Positions 8,551 through 18,157 of a DNA stretch of 64,000 bases are shown here, piece by piece. The translations under genes were made by a program, and so were the position numbers. Numbering within the stretch: position 1 is the stretch's first letter; every line of letters starts with the position of its first letter. The stretch is from Hymenobacter caeli. GTDB taxonomy: Bacteria > Bacteroidota > Bacteroidia > Cytophagales > Hymenobacteraceae. The stretch spans positions 186,001 through 250,000 of the forward strand of contig NZ_JABSNP010000001.1 of the NCBI RefSeq assembly GCF_013294115.1, written 5' to 3'. The notes below the pieces were generated by a model. That model was not told the origin of the DNA, did no database searches, and saw only the letters and a list, made by a program, of their open reading frames with translations.

Positions 8551-10095
8551 ATGCTCTCCCAACTAATCCGCCCGCTGGCGCTGCTGGTGCTTTTCCTGCC
8601 GGGCTTGGCCCGGGCCCAGGGCCCCGCGGCCACCAAAACCACCGTCTACAACATCCGCGCCTACGGGGCCCTGGGCAACGGCAAAGCCCTGGATTCCAGG
8701 GCTATCAACGCGGCCATTGAGGCGGCGGCGCTGGCCGGCGGGGGGCAGGTGTACTTGCCGGCGGGCGACTACCTCTCCGGAGCTATCCGGCTGAAGAGCA
8801 ACATTTCGCTGTACCTGGAGCAGGGCGCGACCATCATCGCCACCGCCGACGACCCCGCCGCGGCCTACGACCCGGCCGAGCCGTCGGCTAACACTACGTA
8901 CCAGGATTCGGGGCACAGCCACTGGCACGACGGCCTGATTTGGGGCGAAAACCTGCACGACATTTCCATCCTGGGGCCCGGCAAAATCTGGGGCAAGGGC
9001 CTGCTGAAAGACTACGCCAAGGACGCCAAGCTGGCCAACAAGGCCATCAGCCTGCTGCGCTGCCGCAACGTCATTATCCGCGACGTGACCTTGCAGCACG
9101 GCGGCTGGTTTGCCATCCTGGCCACGGGCGTGGACAACTTAACTATTGACAACCTGAAGATTGACACCAACCGCGACGGCATGGACATCGACTGCTGCCG
9201 CAACGTGCGCGTGTCGAACTGCCTGGTGAACTCGCCCTACGACGACGGCATCTGCCTGAAAAGCTCCTTCGGCCTGGGCGAGGCGCGGGCCACCGAAAAC
9301 GTGACCATCACCAACTGCCAGGTGAGCGGCTACGACGAAGGCACGCTGCTCGACGGCACCTTCCGGCGCACGTCCAACCCCGAGTATAAGCTGCACCCCA
9401 CCGGCCGCATCAAGTTCGGCACCGAGTCGAACGGCGGCTTCAAGAACATCGCCATTGCCAACTGCGTGTTCGACTACTGCCGGGGCCTGGCCCTGGAAAC
9501 CGTGGACGGCGGCCTGCTGGAAGACGTGAGCATTAGTAACCTCACGATGCGCGACGTGACGAACTCGCCCATCTTCCTGTACCTGGGGGCCCGGCTGCGG
9601 GGCCCGGCGGGCACGCCGGTGGGGCAGCTGCGCCGCGTGAGCATCAGCAACGTGGTGGTGTACAACGCCGACCCCGACTTTGCCTGCATCGTCACCGGCG
9701 TGCCCGGCCACCCCGTGGAAGACGTGCGCCTGCGCAACATCCGCATCTACTACCGGGGCGGCGGCACCGCCGAGCAGGCCGCCCGCGCCGTGCCCGAGGC
9801 CGAAAAGAAATACCCCGAGCCGTCGATGCTGGGCCCCGCGCCGGCCTACGGCTTCTACATCCGCCACGCCAAAGACGTGCAGCTGAGCGACGTCGAAGTA
9901 AGCTACCTGAGCCCCGAGGCCCGCCCGGCCTTCGTGGCCGACGACGTGCAGGGCCTCACGCTGCGCAACCTGACGGCGCAAAAAGCTACCGGCGGCCAGG
10001 TGCTGGCGCTGAAAAACGTGACCGGCTTCGAGCTGCGCCAAAGTCTGGGCCTGCCCGATGCCAAGCTGCCCAAAACGGTACAAAAAACGTGGTAG
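8551..10095 (+). CDS. Secreted GH28-family glycoside hydrolase (polygalacturonase-like)
   Basis: 514 residues with a signal peptide (about residues 1-22, ending ARAQ), so periplasmic or exported. The segment TTVYNIRAYGALGNGKALDSRAI is the standard start of bacterial GH28 right-handed beta helices, which cut pectin chains. Equivalents of the family's catalytic motifs are N207-R-D (usual NTD), the Asp pair D231-D232 (DDGICLK), and RIK at 286-288. At residues 260-264 there is GYDEG where GHG is usual, so the His is not present at that place. It probably acts on galacturonide or rhamnogalacturonan fragments; the exact substrate is open. Confidence 0.9.
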   Translation: MLSQLIRPLALLVLFLPGLARAQGPAATKTTVYNIRAYGALGNGKALDSRAINAAIEAAALAGGGQVYLPAGDYLSGAIRLKSNISLYLEQGATIIATADDPAAAYDPAEPSANTTYQDSGHSHWHDGLIWGENLHDISILGPGKIWGKGLLKDYAKDAKLANKAISLLRCRNVIIRDVTLQHGGWFAILATGVDNLTIDNLKIDTNRDGMDIDCCRNVRVSNCLVNSPYDDGICLKSSFGLGEARATENVTITNCQVSGYDEGTLLDGTFRRTSNPEYKLHPTGRIKFGTESNGGFKNIAIANCVFDYCRGLALETVDGGLLEDVSISNLTMRDVTNSPIFLYLGARLRGPAGTPVGQLRRVSISNVVVYNADPDFACIVTGVPGHPVEDVRLRNIRIYYRGGGTAEQAARAVPEAEKKYPEPSMLGPAPAYGFYIRHAKDVQLSDVEVSYLSPEARPAFVADDVQGLTLRNLTAQKATGGQVLALKNVTGFELRQSLGLPDAKLPKTVQKTW

Positions 10096-10350
10096 GCCGC
10101 CCGTAGCGCGAGGGGCCTGGCGCGTAGTTCCCGGGCCTTGGCTGCCCGGCAATGGTGCGGCGGCCGGGCCGGGGCGCGGGCAGCGGGCCCCGCACCGCGG
10201 CCCGCCCCGGCGCTTGGGCTGGGAATAATGATGGTTATTATTTACCATTTACTAAGCGGCGGCGGCGGCTGAGGGGGCATACGTTGGCCGATGCCTGTGA
10301 ATTTCTGGTAATTTCCCGGTCCCTTACCCTCATCCCTTCCCCTCCACCGC

Positions 10351-12849
10351 ATGCCATCCTCCCGCACCGCCGCTGCCATCCGCAACTTATTGACGAGCCC
10401 GCCCCGCCCCTGGGGGCCCGCCCGGGTGGTGCCGCTGGCCCTGGGGGCCGCGCTGCTGGCCGGGGCCTGCGCCCACGCGCCGGTGGCCACGGGCCCGCCG
10501 GTGGCCGCGCCGGTGGCGGTGGCGGCCATGGCCCCAGGAGCCCCGGAGGCCCCCGCCGGGCCGTCGGCCCCGGGCTACATGCCGCCCATGCCGCAGTGGA
10601 GCCCGCGCGTGGCGGGCCTGCTGAAGCAGATGACGCTGGAGGAAAAAATCGGGCAGATGACCCAGATTACCAACGCGGCCATCAACCACACCGGCCAGCA
10701 GAAAGACGTGTCGCTCGACTCGGTCAAGCTGGTGCCGTTTATTCGGGATTTTGGGGTGGGCTCGTTCCTGAACGGGGAGGCCGTGCCGCCGGCGCAGTGG
10801 ATTAAGTACCTGACGGCCATGCAGCGGATTGCCATGCGCGAGTCGCGGCTGCACATCCCCATCGTCTACGGCATCGACCACATGCACGGGGCCAGCTACG
10901 TGAGCGGGGCCGCCATTTTCCCGCACAACCTCAACCTGGGGGCCACCTTCAACCCCGAGTTTGCCCGCCAGGAGGGCCGCGCCACGGCCATGGAATCGGC
11001 CGACTTGGGGCACCGCTGGGTGTTCGCGCCGGTGCTCGACCTGGGCGTGAACGTGTACTGGCCCCGCCTCTACGAGACCTACGGCGAAGACCCGCTGGTG
11101 GCCGCCACGCTGGGGGCCGCCTACGTGACGGAACTGCAGAACAATAAGGACATCCTACCCCTGAAAGTGGCGGCCTGCGGCAAGCACTTCCTGGGCTACT
11201 CCGACCCGCGCAACGGCTGGGACCGCACCAACGCCCTGATTCCGATGCAGCGCATCCAGGAGTTTTTCCGGCCCTCGTTTCAGGCGGCCATCGACGCCGG
11301 GCTGAAGACGGTTATGATCAACAGCGGCGAAATCAACGGCGAGCCGGTGCACTCGTCCAAGGCCATTCTTACTGACTTGCTGCGCACGCAGATGGGCTTT
11401 AAGGGCGTGGCCGTGACCGACTGGCAGGACATCATCCGCTTGGTGACGGTGCAAAAAACGGAGGTGAACGAGAAGGAAGCCACCTTCCGCTGCATCGACG
11501 CGGGCGTGGACATGGCCATGACGCCCTACACCACCGATTTCTGCCGCTACGTGAAGGAGCTGGTGCAGGAGGGCCGCCTCAGCAAGGAGCGCATCGACCT
11601 CTCGGCGGGCCGGGTGCTGCAAATGAAGGAGGACATCGGCCTCTTCGACACCCCGCTGCCCCGCGCCGACCGCCTGGCCCGCATCGGCGACCCGGCCCTG
11701 AAGCAGCAGGCCCTGGAAGCGGCCCGCGAGTCCATCGTGCTGCTCAAAAACGAGCAAAACACGCTGCCCCTGGCCCCCGCCAAAGTGAAGCGCCTGCTGG
11801 TGCTGGGCCCCTCGGCCGACTCGCGGGCCAACCTGGCCGGCGGCTGGACGCTGGCCTGGCAGGGCCGCGCCGAAGACCAGTACCCCAAAGAAGTGCTGAC
11901 GCTGCTCGCCGCCCTCAAGCGCGAGTTTCCCAACGCCCAGGTCGAAACCCTGCCGTACCAGGACGCGGCCGGCAAGCCCCAGACGGCCAGCGTGCTGGCC
12001 GCCGCCCGCCGCGCCGATGCCGTCATTCTGGCGATGGGGGAGAAGCCCTATGCCGAGGGCCTCGGCAACACCAGCGACCTGACGCTGCCCGCCGACCAGC
12101 AGCAGCTGGTGCGCACCGCCCAGAGCGCCGGCAAGCCCACCGTGCTGGTCATGATTGGCGGGCGGCCCAACATCATCCGGCCCGTGGCGGCGGGCGCGGC
12201 GGCCATCGTGTGGGCCGGGCTGCCGGGCTTCGGCGGCGGGCAGGCCCTGGCCGAAATCATCAGCGGGAAGGTGAACCCCAGCGGGCGGCTGCCCTTTACC
12301 TACCCGCAGCAGGCCGGCCACATCTCCAACTACCACCACGACAACAACGAGAATAGCCTGGAGCTGAGCGACTTCGGGGCCGGCTTTGAGAAGCGCGGCA
12401 CCAAGGAGAAGAGCACTATGCTGACGGAGTACGGCGAGGGCCTGAGCTACACCACTTTCGCCTACAGCAACCTCCAGCTTTCCGATTCGGTGCTGGCCGG
12501 CAACGGCACGGTGCGGGCCACGGTGCGCGTGGCCAACACGGGCCCGCGGGCCGGCAAAGAAGCCGTGCTCTGGTTCCTGACCGACGAGGTGGGCCGCATC
12601 ACGCGGCCCGTGCGCCTGCTCAAGCACTTCGAGAAGCAAACCTTCGCGCCCGGCGAGAGCCGCGAGCTGACCTTCGCCATCGACCCCCAAAAGGACTTGA
12701 GCTACCCCGACGCCGCCGGCCACCGCGTGCTGGAGGACGGCTACTTCACGCTGCGCGTGGGCAACCAGAAAACACGCTTTCGCTACGCCGGGGCCCTGGC
12801 CCAGGGCCCGGCCACCAAGGCCCCGGGCAGCAGCGGCGGCGGTAAGTAA
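10351..12849 (+). CDS. GH3 beta-glucosidase/xylosidase-type lipoprotein
   Basis: 832 residues. The N-terminus has a basic, then hydrophobic stretch ending in a lipobox (LLAGAC, C40), so it is probably a membrane-anchored lipoprotein. The GH3 domain begins near KQMTLEEKIGQM; the nucleophile is D357 in AVTDWQD. The second domain starts near ESIVLLKNEQNTLPL, and the C-terminal fibronectin III-like domain near YGEGLSYTTFAYSN. GH3 enzymes release single sugars from the non-reducing end of oligosaccharides; specificity is not readable here. It follows GH28 and precedes a sugar transporter. Confidence 0.93.
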   Translation: MPSSRTAAAIRNLLTSPPRPWGPARVVPLALGAALLAGACAHAPVATGPPVAAPVAVAAMAPGAPEAPAGPSAPGYMPPMPQWSPRVAGLLKQMTLEEKIGQMTQITNAAINHTGQQKDVSLDSVKLVPFIRDFGVGSFLNGEAVPPAQWIKYLTAMQRIAMRESRLHIPIVYGIDHMHGASYVSGAAIFPHNLNLGATFNPEFARQEGRATAMESADLGHRWVFAPVLDLGVNVYWPRLYETYGEDPLVAATLGAAYVTELQNNKDILPLKVAACGKHFLGYSDPRNGWDRTNALIPMQRIQEFFRPSFQAAIDAGLKTVMINSGEINGEPVHSSKAILTDLLRTQMGFKGVAVTDWQDIIRLVTVQKTEVNEKEATFRCIDAGVDMAMTPYTTDFCRYVKELVQEGRLSKERIDLSAGRVLQMKEDIGLFDTPLPRADRLARIGDPALKQQALEAARESIVLLKNEQNTLPLAPAKVKRLLVLGPSADSRANLAGGWTLAWQGRAEDQYPKEVLTLLAALKREFPNAQVETLPYQDAAGKPQTASVLAAARRADAVILAMGEKPYAEGLGNTSDLTLPADQQQLVRTAQSAGKPTVLVMIGGRPNIIRPVAAGAAAIVWAGLPGFGGGQALAEIISGKVNPSGRLPFTYPQQAGHISNYHHDNNENSLELSDFGAGFEKRGTKEKSTMLTEYGEGLSYTTFAYSNLQLSDSVLAGNGTVRATVRVANTGPRAGKEAVLWFLTDEVGRITRPVRLLKHFEKQTFAPGESRELTFAIDPQKDLSYPDAAGHRVLEDGYFTLRVGNQKTRFRYAGALAQGPATKAPGSSGGGK

Positions 12850-12896
12850 GCTCTGGGACAATTCTGTCCGAAATTAAATGTAAAATTCATAGAACG

Positions 12897-13006
12897 GTCA
12901 TGCTGAGCGCAACGAAGTGGAGCCGAAGCACCTCTCCCGCTGACTAACTATTGATTACTGCTGTGGGAGAGATGCTTCGGCTCCACTTCGTTGCGCTCAG
13001 CATGAC
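12897..13006. repeat. Long GTCATGC-class palindrome after the GH3 gene
   Basis: 12897-12930 and 12973-13006 are perfect inverted repeats of 34 bases; imperfect pairing continues inward through CTCTCCC/GGGAGAG. It shares the blocks GTCATGCTGAGCG and GGAGCCGAAGCA with the palindrome at 16627-16738. Confidence 0.85.
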
Positions 13007-13129
13007 GGCCCATTCAGATGGCCTCCAAGCCCAAGGCCGACCAAAACCTTGGGGAAAAGCAGCCGGCCGCGCCCCGATTTTTTATTGTTTCTTCGGCAAA
13101 TAATTCTCCCTTCCCGCCCCAATCCGCTC

Positions 13130-14443
13130 ATGGCAGCTCCCCTTCCCACCCTTGGCAGCCGGCCCGCCGGCCCTTACGTAGTTCCCACGCGGAGCTACAC
13201 CCCGGCGCTGAGCGCCGTCACGACCCTGTTTTTTCTCTGGGGCTTCATCACGTGTCTGAACGATATCCTAATTCCCTACTTAAAGGCGATTTTCCAGCTC
13301 TCCTACGCCAAAGCCAACCTGATTAACCTGTGCTTTTTCGGGGCTTATTTTCTGATGAGCATCCCGGCAGGCAAGGTGGTGGCGCGGCTGGGCTACAAGC
13401 GCGGCATGCTGCTGGGCTTCGCGGTGGCCGCGGTGGGCGCGTTTTTGTTCTACCCGGCGGCGGCCGAGCGGGCCTACGGGCTGTTTCTGGGGGCCCTGTT
13501 CGTGCTGGCCTCGGGCATCACGCTGCTGCAAGTGGCGGCCAACCCCTACGTGGCCATCCTGGGGCCCCCGGAGTCGGCCTCGGCGCGGCTCACGCTCACG
13601 CAGGCGTTCAACTCGCTGGGCACCACGCTGGCCCCGCTGCTGGGCAGCGCCCTGATTCTGAGCCGCCTGCCCAAGCTCGACAACGCCACCACGGCGGCCG
13701 GCATCGACGTCAGCGCCGTGCAGCTGCCGTACCTGGTTATCGGTGGGGCCTTACTGGTTATTAGCCTGATTCTGAGCCGGATTAACCTGCCCGTCATCAC
13801 CCAGGTGCCCGACGAAGACTACGCCGCCGCCGCTGCCCACACCAGCGCCCGGCAGTACCGCCATTTGATGCTGGGCGTGTTCGGCATCTTTGCCTACGTG
13901 GGGGCCGAAGTGGCCATTGGCTCGCACATCGTGAGCTACCTGGCCCTGCCCAGCGTGATGGGCCTCGACCCCGCTTCGGCGGGTACCAAAATCACTTTCT
14001 ACTGGGGCGCGGCCATGATTGGCCGGTTCGCGGGTGCGTACCTGCTCAACAAATTTTCGCCGGCGAAGCTGCTGGCCATCAACGCCGTAGGGGCAATAAT
14101 ATTGGTGCTCATCTCCATCAATACCACGGGGGGCGTGGCCATGTGGAGCCTGTTGGCCGTGGGCCTGATGAACTCGCTGATGTACCCCACCATCTTCACG
14201 CTGGCCGTGGCCGGCCTGGGCCGCCACACCGCCGAGGGCTCGGGGCTGCTCTGCACCGCCATCGTGGGCGGGGCCCTGGTGCCGCTGCTGTTCGGGGCCA
14301 TTGCCGACCACGCCGGCCTGCGCCTGGCGCTGCTGCTGCCCGTGGTGTGCTACCTGTACGTGATGTGGTACGGCCTGCGCGGCAGCCGCCGCGTGGTGGC
14401 CGGGGCCCCGGCCCTGGTGGCCCCCCCGATAGCCTTGGTTTAA
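13130..14443 (+). CDS. Sugar:cation symporter, FucP/GluP-type MFS transporter
   Basis: 437 residues from the ATG at 13130; the frame is open to 13049, but the added 27 residues are not hydrophobic in the family pattern. About 12 membrane segments are visible, starting with VTTLFFLWGFITCLNDILIPYLK, which is the family's first helix signature, and including QVAANPYVAILGP and GAEVAIGSHIVSYL. Proteins of this group import hexoses such as fucose, glucose or galactose with H+ or Na+. The place among glycosidase genes suggests uptake of the sugars they release. Confidence 0.92.
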   Translation: MAAPLPTLGSRPAGPYVVPTRSYTPALSAVTTLFFLWGFITCLNDILIPYLKAIFQLSYAKANLINLCFFGAYFLMSIPAGKVVARLGYKRGMLLGFAVAAVGAFLFYPAAAERAYGLFLGALFVLASGITLLQVAANPYVAILGPPESASARLTLTQAFNSLGTTLAPLLGSALILSRLPKLDNATTAAGIDVSAVQLPYLVIGGALLVISLILSRINLPVITQVPDEDYAAAAAHTSARQYRHLMLGVFGIFAYVGAEVAIGSHIVSYLALPSVMGLDPASAGTKITFYWGAAMIGRFAGAYLLNKFSPAKLLAINAVGAIILVLISINTTGGVAMWSLLAVGLMNSLMYPTIFTLAVAGLGRHTAEGSGLLCTAIVGGALVPLLFGAIADHAGLRLALLLPVVCYLYVMWYGLRGSRRVVAGAPALVAPPIALV

Positions 14444-14509
14444 GCCTTGCTATCAGGCGCGTGCGTGATTCAAACCACAATAGGCACGTTTTCTATTAGA
14501 AAAAAACAA

Positions 14510-14528
14510 GTAAAATTCTAAATTTTAC
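14510..14528. promoter_or_regulatory. Operator-like palindrome upstream of the GH30-like gene
   Basis: GTAAAATT-CTA-AATTTTAC is a perfect 8+3+8 palindrome in an AT-rich patch 82 bases before the GTG start at 14611. The size and symmetry fit a dimeric repressor or activator site. No regulator gene is in the window. Confidence 0.35.
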
Positions 14529-14610
14529 TAACAGAACTACCTGGCCCTGCCCCGCCCAAGCACTAGACGCGGCGGGCATTGGCTCGACAAAAAATCAACC
14601 CGACTCAACT

Positions 14611-16599
14611 GTGAAAATCCGCTCCGCGCGTTTCCCCCAACAGCTCTCGATTTGCCTGGTAACAAGCGCCCTGGCGCTGGGGGCGGGTACCCAGAGCGCC
14701 TTTGCCCAGGCCGAGGTGCAGCCGTGGGGCAACCTCGCCGGCATCCGGGTGGGCGGGCAGCTGCTGGCGTTTGAAACGAGCCTGCGGGTGGTGGGCGCGG
14801 GCGGGGCCCCCGCCACGGCCACCGCCCACGAAAAGCAGCGGCCGAAGTACACCCGCCAGGGCCCCCGCCAGCTCATCGCCACCCGCCTCGACAGCCTGGA
14901 CTTCGCCGAAACGGTGGAGGACACGGGCCCCGGCCAGGCCACCGTGACGGTACAAGCCACCGCCCGGGCCGACGCCGACCTGCAAGGTGCCTACTTCGCC
15001 CTGGCCCTGCCCGCCGCCGACTACGCCAAGGGCACCGTGCAGTTCCTGGATGCCCAGGGGGCCCTCATCTCGCAGCGGCCGCTGGCCGGGCCGCCGGCCG
15101 GGCCGCCGGCCGGGGCCCCGGTGGTGGCCAGCCGCCTGCGGGTGGTGGCCCCCACGCGCCAGCTCGAAATCGGCTTCGCCGAGCCCACGCCGGTGCGGCT
15201 GACCGACGACGCGAAGGGAGCCCCGGCGTTTCGCCTGCTCGTGCCCATCGAGGAAGGTAAGGTCGGCAAAGGCCAGGCGGTGAGCAAAACCTACGCCTTC
15301 AAGGCCGCCGGCGACATCGACAAGGCCCCCATCGCGCTGGCGCTGAACCCAGCCAAGCCCGGCCGGCCCTACGAGGGCTTCGGCGGGAATTTCCGGCTGC
15401 AAAACCGCCGCAACGACCCGCAGGTCATCGACTACTGCCTGCAAAACCTGCGCGTGGCCCGGGGCCGCGTGGAGATGCCCTGGCAATTCTGGCAGCCCGA
15501 CCTGGCCCAGGACCCCACCGCTGCGGCCCGGCAAGGCCAGCTGCACCCGCACGTAAAGGAGTCGATGGAAATGGCCCAGCGGCTGAGCAAGCTGGGCATA
15601 CCGGTGATTCTTACGGCGTGGTCGGCCCCGAACTGGGCCATTGTGGGGCCCCCGGCCCGGGGCCCCCGGCCCGACGGCGTGTGGGGCAACCCGCTGAACC
15701 CGGTCAATATGGCGGCCAGCTACAAGTCCATTGCCGACTACATCGTGTACCTGAAGGCGCAGTACGGCGTGGACGTGGCCCTGTTCTCGTTCAACGAGTC
15801 CGATTTGGGCATCAACATCCGGCAAACCGGGCAGGAGCACGACGACCTAATTAAGGGCCTGGGGGCCTACTTCGTGTCGCGGGGCCTGAAAACCAAGCTG
15901 CTGCTGGGCGACAACTCCGACGCTACCACCTACGAGTTCATTTACCCGGCCCTGCGCGACCCGGCGGCCCGGCCCTACATCGGGGCGGTGTCGTTCCACT
16001 CGTGGCGCGGCTGGGACCGGCCCACGTTGGAAAAGTGGGCCGCCGCGGCCCAGGAAATCAACCTGCCCCTGATTGTGGGCGAGGGCAGCATCGACGCGCA
16101 GGCCTGGGGCTACCCGGCCGTGTTTGAGGAGCCCACCTACGCCCTTCAGGAAATCAACCTCTACACCCGCCTGCTGGCCATCTGCCAGCCGCTCAGTATC
16201 TTGCAGTGGCAGCTTACGTCCGACTATTCGCCGCTGGCGGGCGGCGGCATTTACGGCAACCCCGCGCCCCTGCACCCCACGCAGCGCTTCTGGAACCTGA
16301 AGCAGCTTGCTTCTACGCCGCAAAACGTGGTGGCCATGCCCATCACCGTCAGCCGGCCCAACGTGTCGTGCGCGGCGCTGGGCAACAACGCCAAGGGCGT
16401 GTACGCCATCCATCTGGTGAACAGCGGGGCCACCCGGGCCGTGACGCTTACCGGGCTGCCGGCCAAAGTGAAAAATCTGCGCTGCTACGTCACCGACCAG
16501 AAGCGGGCCATGCAGGAGGGCCCCCGCGTGGCCGTGGCCAAGGGGCAGGCCCGTTTCATGCTCGATACCGGCAGCTACGTGACGCTGGTTAGTGAGTGA
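14611..16599 (+). CDS. Secreted clan GH-A glycoside hydrolase, GH30-like
   Basis: 662 residues from a GTG start, with a signal peptide ending near SAFAQ (about residue 32). Residues 33-240 form a beta-rich N-terminal region with a Pro/Gly low-complexity spot (PPAGPPAGAP). The catalytic barrel starts at PYEGFGGNFRLQ. Clan GH-A catalytic residues can be placed: acid/base E396 in FNESD and nucleophile E491 in IVGEGS. A C-terminal beta domain of GH30 type follows from about residue 560. GH30 is the best reading, but GH5/GH39-like families cannot be excluded. The likely target is a plant cell wall or glucan oligosaccharide. Confidence 0.75.
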   Translation: MKIRSARFPQQLSICLVTSALALGAGTQSAFAQAEVQPWGNLAGIRVGGQLLAFETSLRVVGAGGAPATATAHEKQRPKYTRQGPRQLIATRLDSLDFAETVEDTGPGQATVTVQATARADADLQGAYFALALPAADYAKGTVQFLDAQGALISQRPLAGPPAGPPAGAPVVASRLRVVAPTRQLEIGFAEPTPVRLTDDAKGAPAFRLLVPIEEGKVGKGQAVSKTYAFKAAGDIDKAPIALALNPAKPGRPYEGFGGNFRLQNRRNDPQVIDYCLQNLRVARGRVEMPWQFWQPDLAQDPTAAARQGQLHPHVKESMEMAQRLSKLGIPVILTAWSAPNWAIVGPPARGPRPDGVWGNPLNPVNMAASYKSIADYIVYLKAQYGVDVALFSFNESDLGINIRQTGQEHDDLIKGLGAYFVSRGLKTKLLLGDNSDATTYEFIYPALRDPAARPYIGAVSFHSWRGWDRPTLEKWAAAAQEINLPLIVGEGSIDAQAWGYPAVFEEPTYALQEINLYTRLLAICQPLSILQWQLTSDYSPLAGGGIYGNPAPLHPTQRFWNLKQLASTPQNVVAMPITVSRPNVSCAALGNNAKGVYAIHLVNSGATRAVTLTGLPAKVKNLRCYVTDQKRAMQEGPRVAVAKGQARFMLDTGSYVTLVSE

Positions 16600-16626
16600 G
16601 CAGAATGCCTGATGAACAATCCATAA

Positions 16627-16738
16627 TTAGGCCGTCATGCTGAGCGGAGCCGAAGCATCTCTACCGCGTAAGTAATTCAATCGATTGGTTTAGTTACGCG
16701 GTAGAGATGCTTCGGCTCCGCTCAGCATGACGGCCTAA
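16627..16738. repeat. Long perfect GTCATGC-class palindrome after the GH30-like gene
   Basis: 16627-16671 and 16694-16738 are perfect inverted repeats of 45 bases around a 22-base AT-rich centre. The sequence family is the same as 12897-13006. Confidence 0.9.
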
Positions 16739-16799
16739 CCTAGCAAAATCTCTGCAAAAACTTTACATTACCAATCCCACCCCTTTTCAACTCCTATCC

Positions 16800-18026
16800 A
16801 TGAAAAAATTACTGCTTTTCCTGGGCCTGCTGGTCGCCGGGCCGGCTTTTAGCCAGGGCAACAACTACGTGCAGAACTACAAGAAATTCGACGGCCTGGC
16901 CATGACGCCGCCGATGGGTTGGAACAGCTGGAACAAGTTTGCCTGCAACGTGGACGAGAAAATGATCCGGGAAGTGGCCGACGCGATGGTGTCGTCGGGC
17001 ATGAAGGACGCGGGCTACACCTACATCAACATCGACGACTGCTGGCACGGCGACCGGGACGCGGAGGGCTTCATCCACCCCGATGCCAAGCGCTTTCCGT
17101 CGGGCATGAAGGCCCTGGCCGACTACGTGCACGGCAAGGGCCTTAAGTTCGGGGTGTATTCCGATGCGGGCTCGCAAACCTGCGGCGGGCGGCCCGGCAG
17201 CCGCGGCTACGAGTTCCAGGACGCGCTGACCTACGCCAGCTGGGGCGTCGATTACCTCAAGTACGACTGGTGCAATACCCAGGGCCTGAAGGCCGAGGGG
17301 GCCTACGAAACCATCACGGCGGCCCTGCGCAAGGCCGGCCGGCCGATGGTGCTCAGCATTTGCGAGTGGGGCAACGACAAGCCCTGGACGTGGGGCCCCA
17401 CGGTGGGCCAGCTCTGGCGCACCACCGGCGACATCTACAACTGCTTCGACTGCATCAACGACCACGGCAGCTGGAAGTCGTGGGGCGTGATGCAGATTGT
17501 GGACAAGCAGGAGGGCCTGCGCCAGTACGCCGGCCCCGGCCACTGGAACGACCCCGACATGCTGGAGGTCGGCAACGGCATGGTGGTGAACGAGGACCGC
17601 GCCCATTTCTCGATGTGGAACATGCTGGCCGCCCCGCTCATCACCGGCAACGACATCCGCAAGATGAGCCCCGCCACCCGCGACATCCTCACCAACAAGG
17701 AGGTGCTGGCCGTGAACCAGGACAAGCTGGGCGTGCAGGGCTTCCGCTTCGCCACCAAAGACAGCGTGGAAACCTGGCTCAAGCCGATGGCCGACGGCAA
17801 GTGGGCCGTCACGTTCCTGAACCGCGCCAAGAAGCCCCGCGCCGTGGACTTCGACTGGAAAGCCAACCCCGTAACCGACGACCTTTCCAAGGCCCAACTC
17901 AACGCCGCGACTACCACCTACAAAGTGCGTGACCTGTGGGCCAAGAAGGACGAAGGCACCACCAAAAAGCCCTTCAAAGCCACGGTGCCCGGCCACGACG
18001 TGGCCATGCTGCTGCTGTGGAAGTAG
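16800..18026 (+). CDS. Alpha-galactosidase, GH27
   Basis: Removes terminal alpha-linked galactose from galactosides such as galactomannan side chains. 408 residues with a signal peptide (ends FSQG near residue 19), so exported. GH27 signatures run in order: MTPPMGWNSWNKFACNV, INIDDCWHG, the nucleophile D156 in YLKYDWCN, and GHWNDPDMLEVGN, which carries the acid/base Asp. The C-terminal beta-sandwich is short. A strong bidirectional terminator follows. Confidence 0.95.
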   Translation: MKKLLLFLGLLVAGPAFSQGNNYVQNYKKFDGLAMTPPMGWNSWNKFACNVDEKMIREVADAMVSSGMKDAGYTYINIDDCWHGDRDAEGFIHPDAKRFPSGMKALADYVHGKGLKFGVYSDAGSQTCGGRPGSRGYEFQDALTYASWGVDYLKYDWCNTQGLKAEGAYETITAALRKAGRPMVLSICEWGNDKPWTWGPTVGQLWRTTGDIYNCFDCINDHGSWKSWGVMQIVDKQEGLRQYAGPGHWNDPDMLEVGNGMVVNEDRAHFSMWNMLAAPLITGNDIRKMSPATRDILTNKEVLAVNQDKLGVQGFRFATKDSVETWLKPMADGKWAVTFLNRAKKPRAVDFDWKANPVTDDLSKAQLNAATTTYKVRDLWAKKDEGTTKKPFKATVPGHDVAMLLLWK

Positions 18027-18101
18027 GAGGTAATTTATTGGATTAGTTTGGGGGGTGAGGCGTACCCTAAAACGATACACATACCACCCCGAAAGCTGCA
18101 A

Positions 18102-18143
18102 AACAAAAAGCGCGGCCCCTGCCAAGGGGCCGCGCTTTTTGTT
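18102..18143. terminator. Bidirectional terminator between the GH27 and GH39-like genes
   Basis: Perfect 19-base arms (18102-18120 and 18125-18143) with a GCCA loop, GC-rich stem, and A/T runs at both outer ends. It serves both converging genes. Confidence 0.9.
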
Positions 18144-18157
18144 GAGTCCCCCCAGCC

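Noticed and set aside
10096..10350. Short coding frames in the GH28-GH3 spacer
   Set aside because: They are Arg/Gly/Pro-rich with no start context or motif; probably chance frames in GC-rich DNA.
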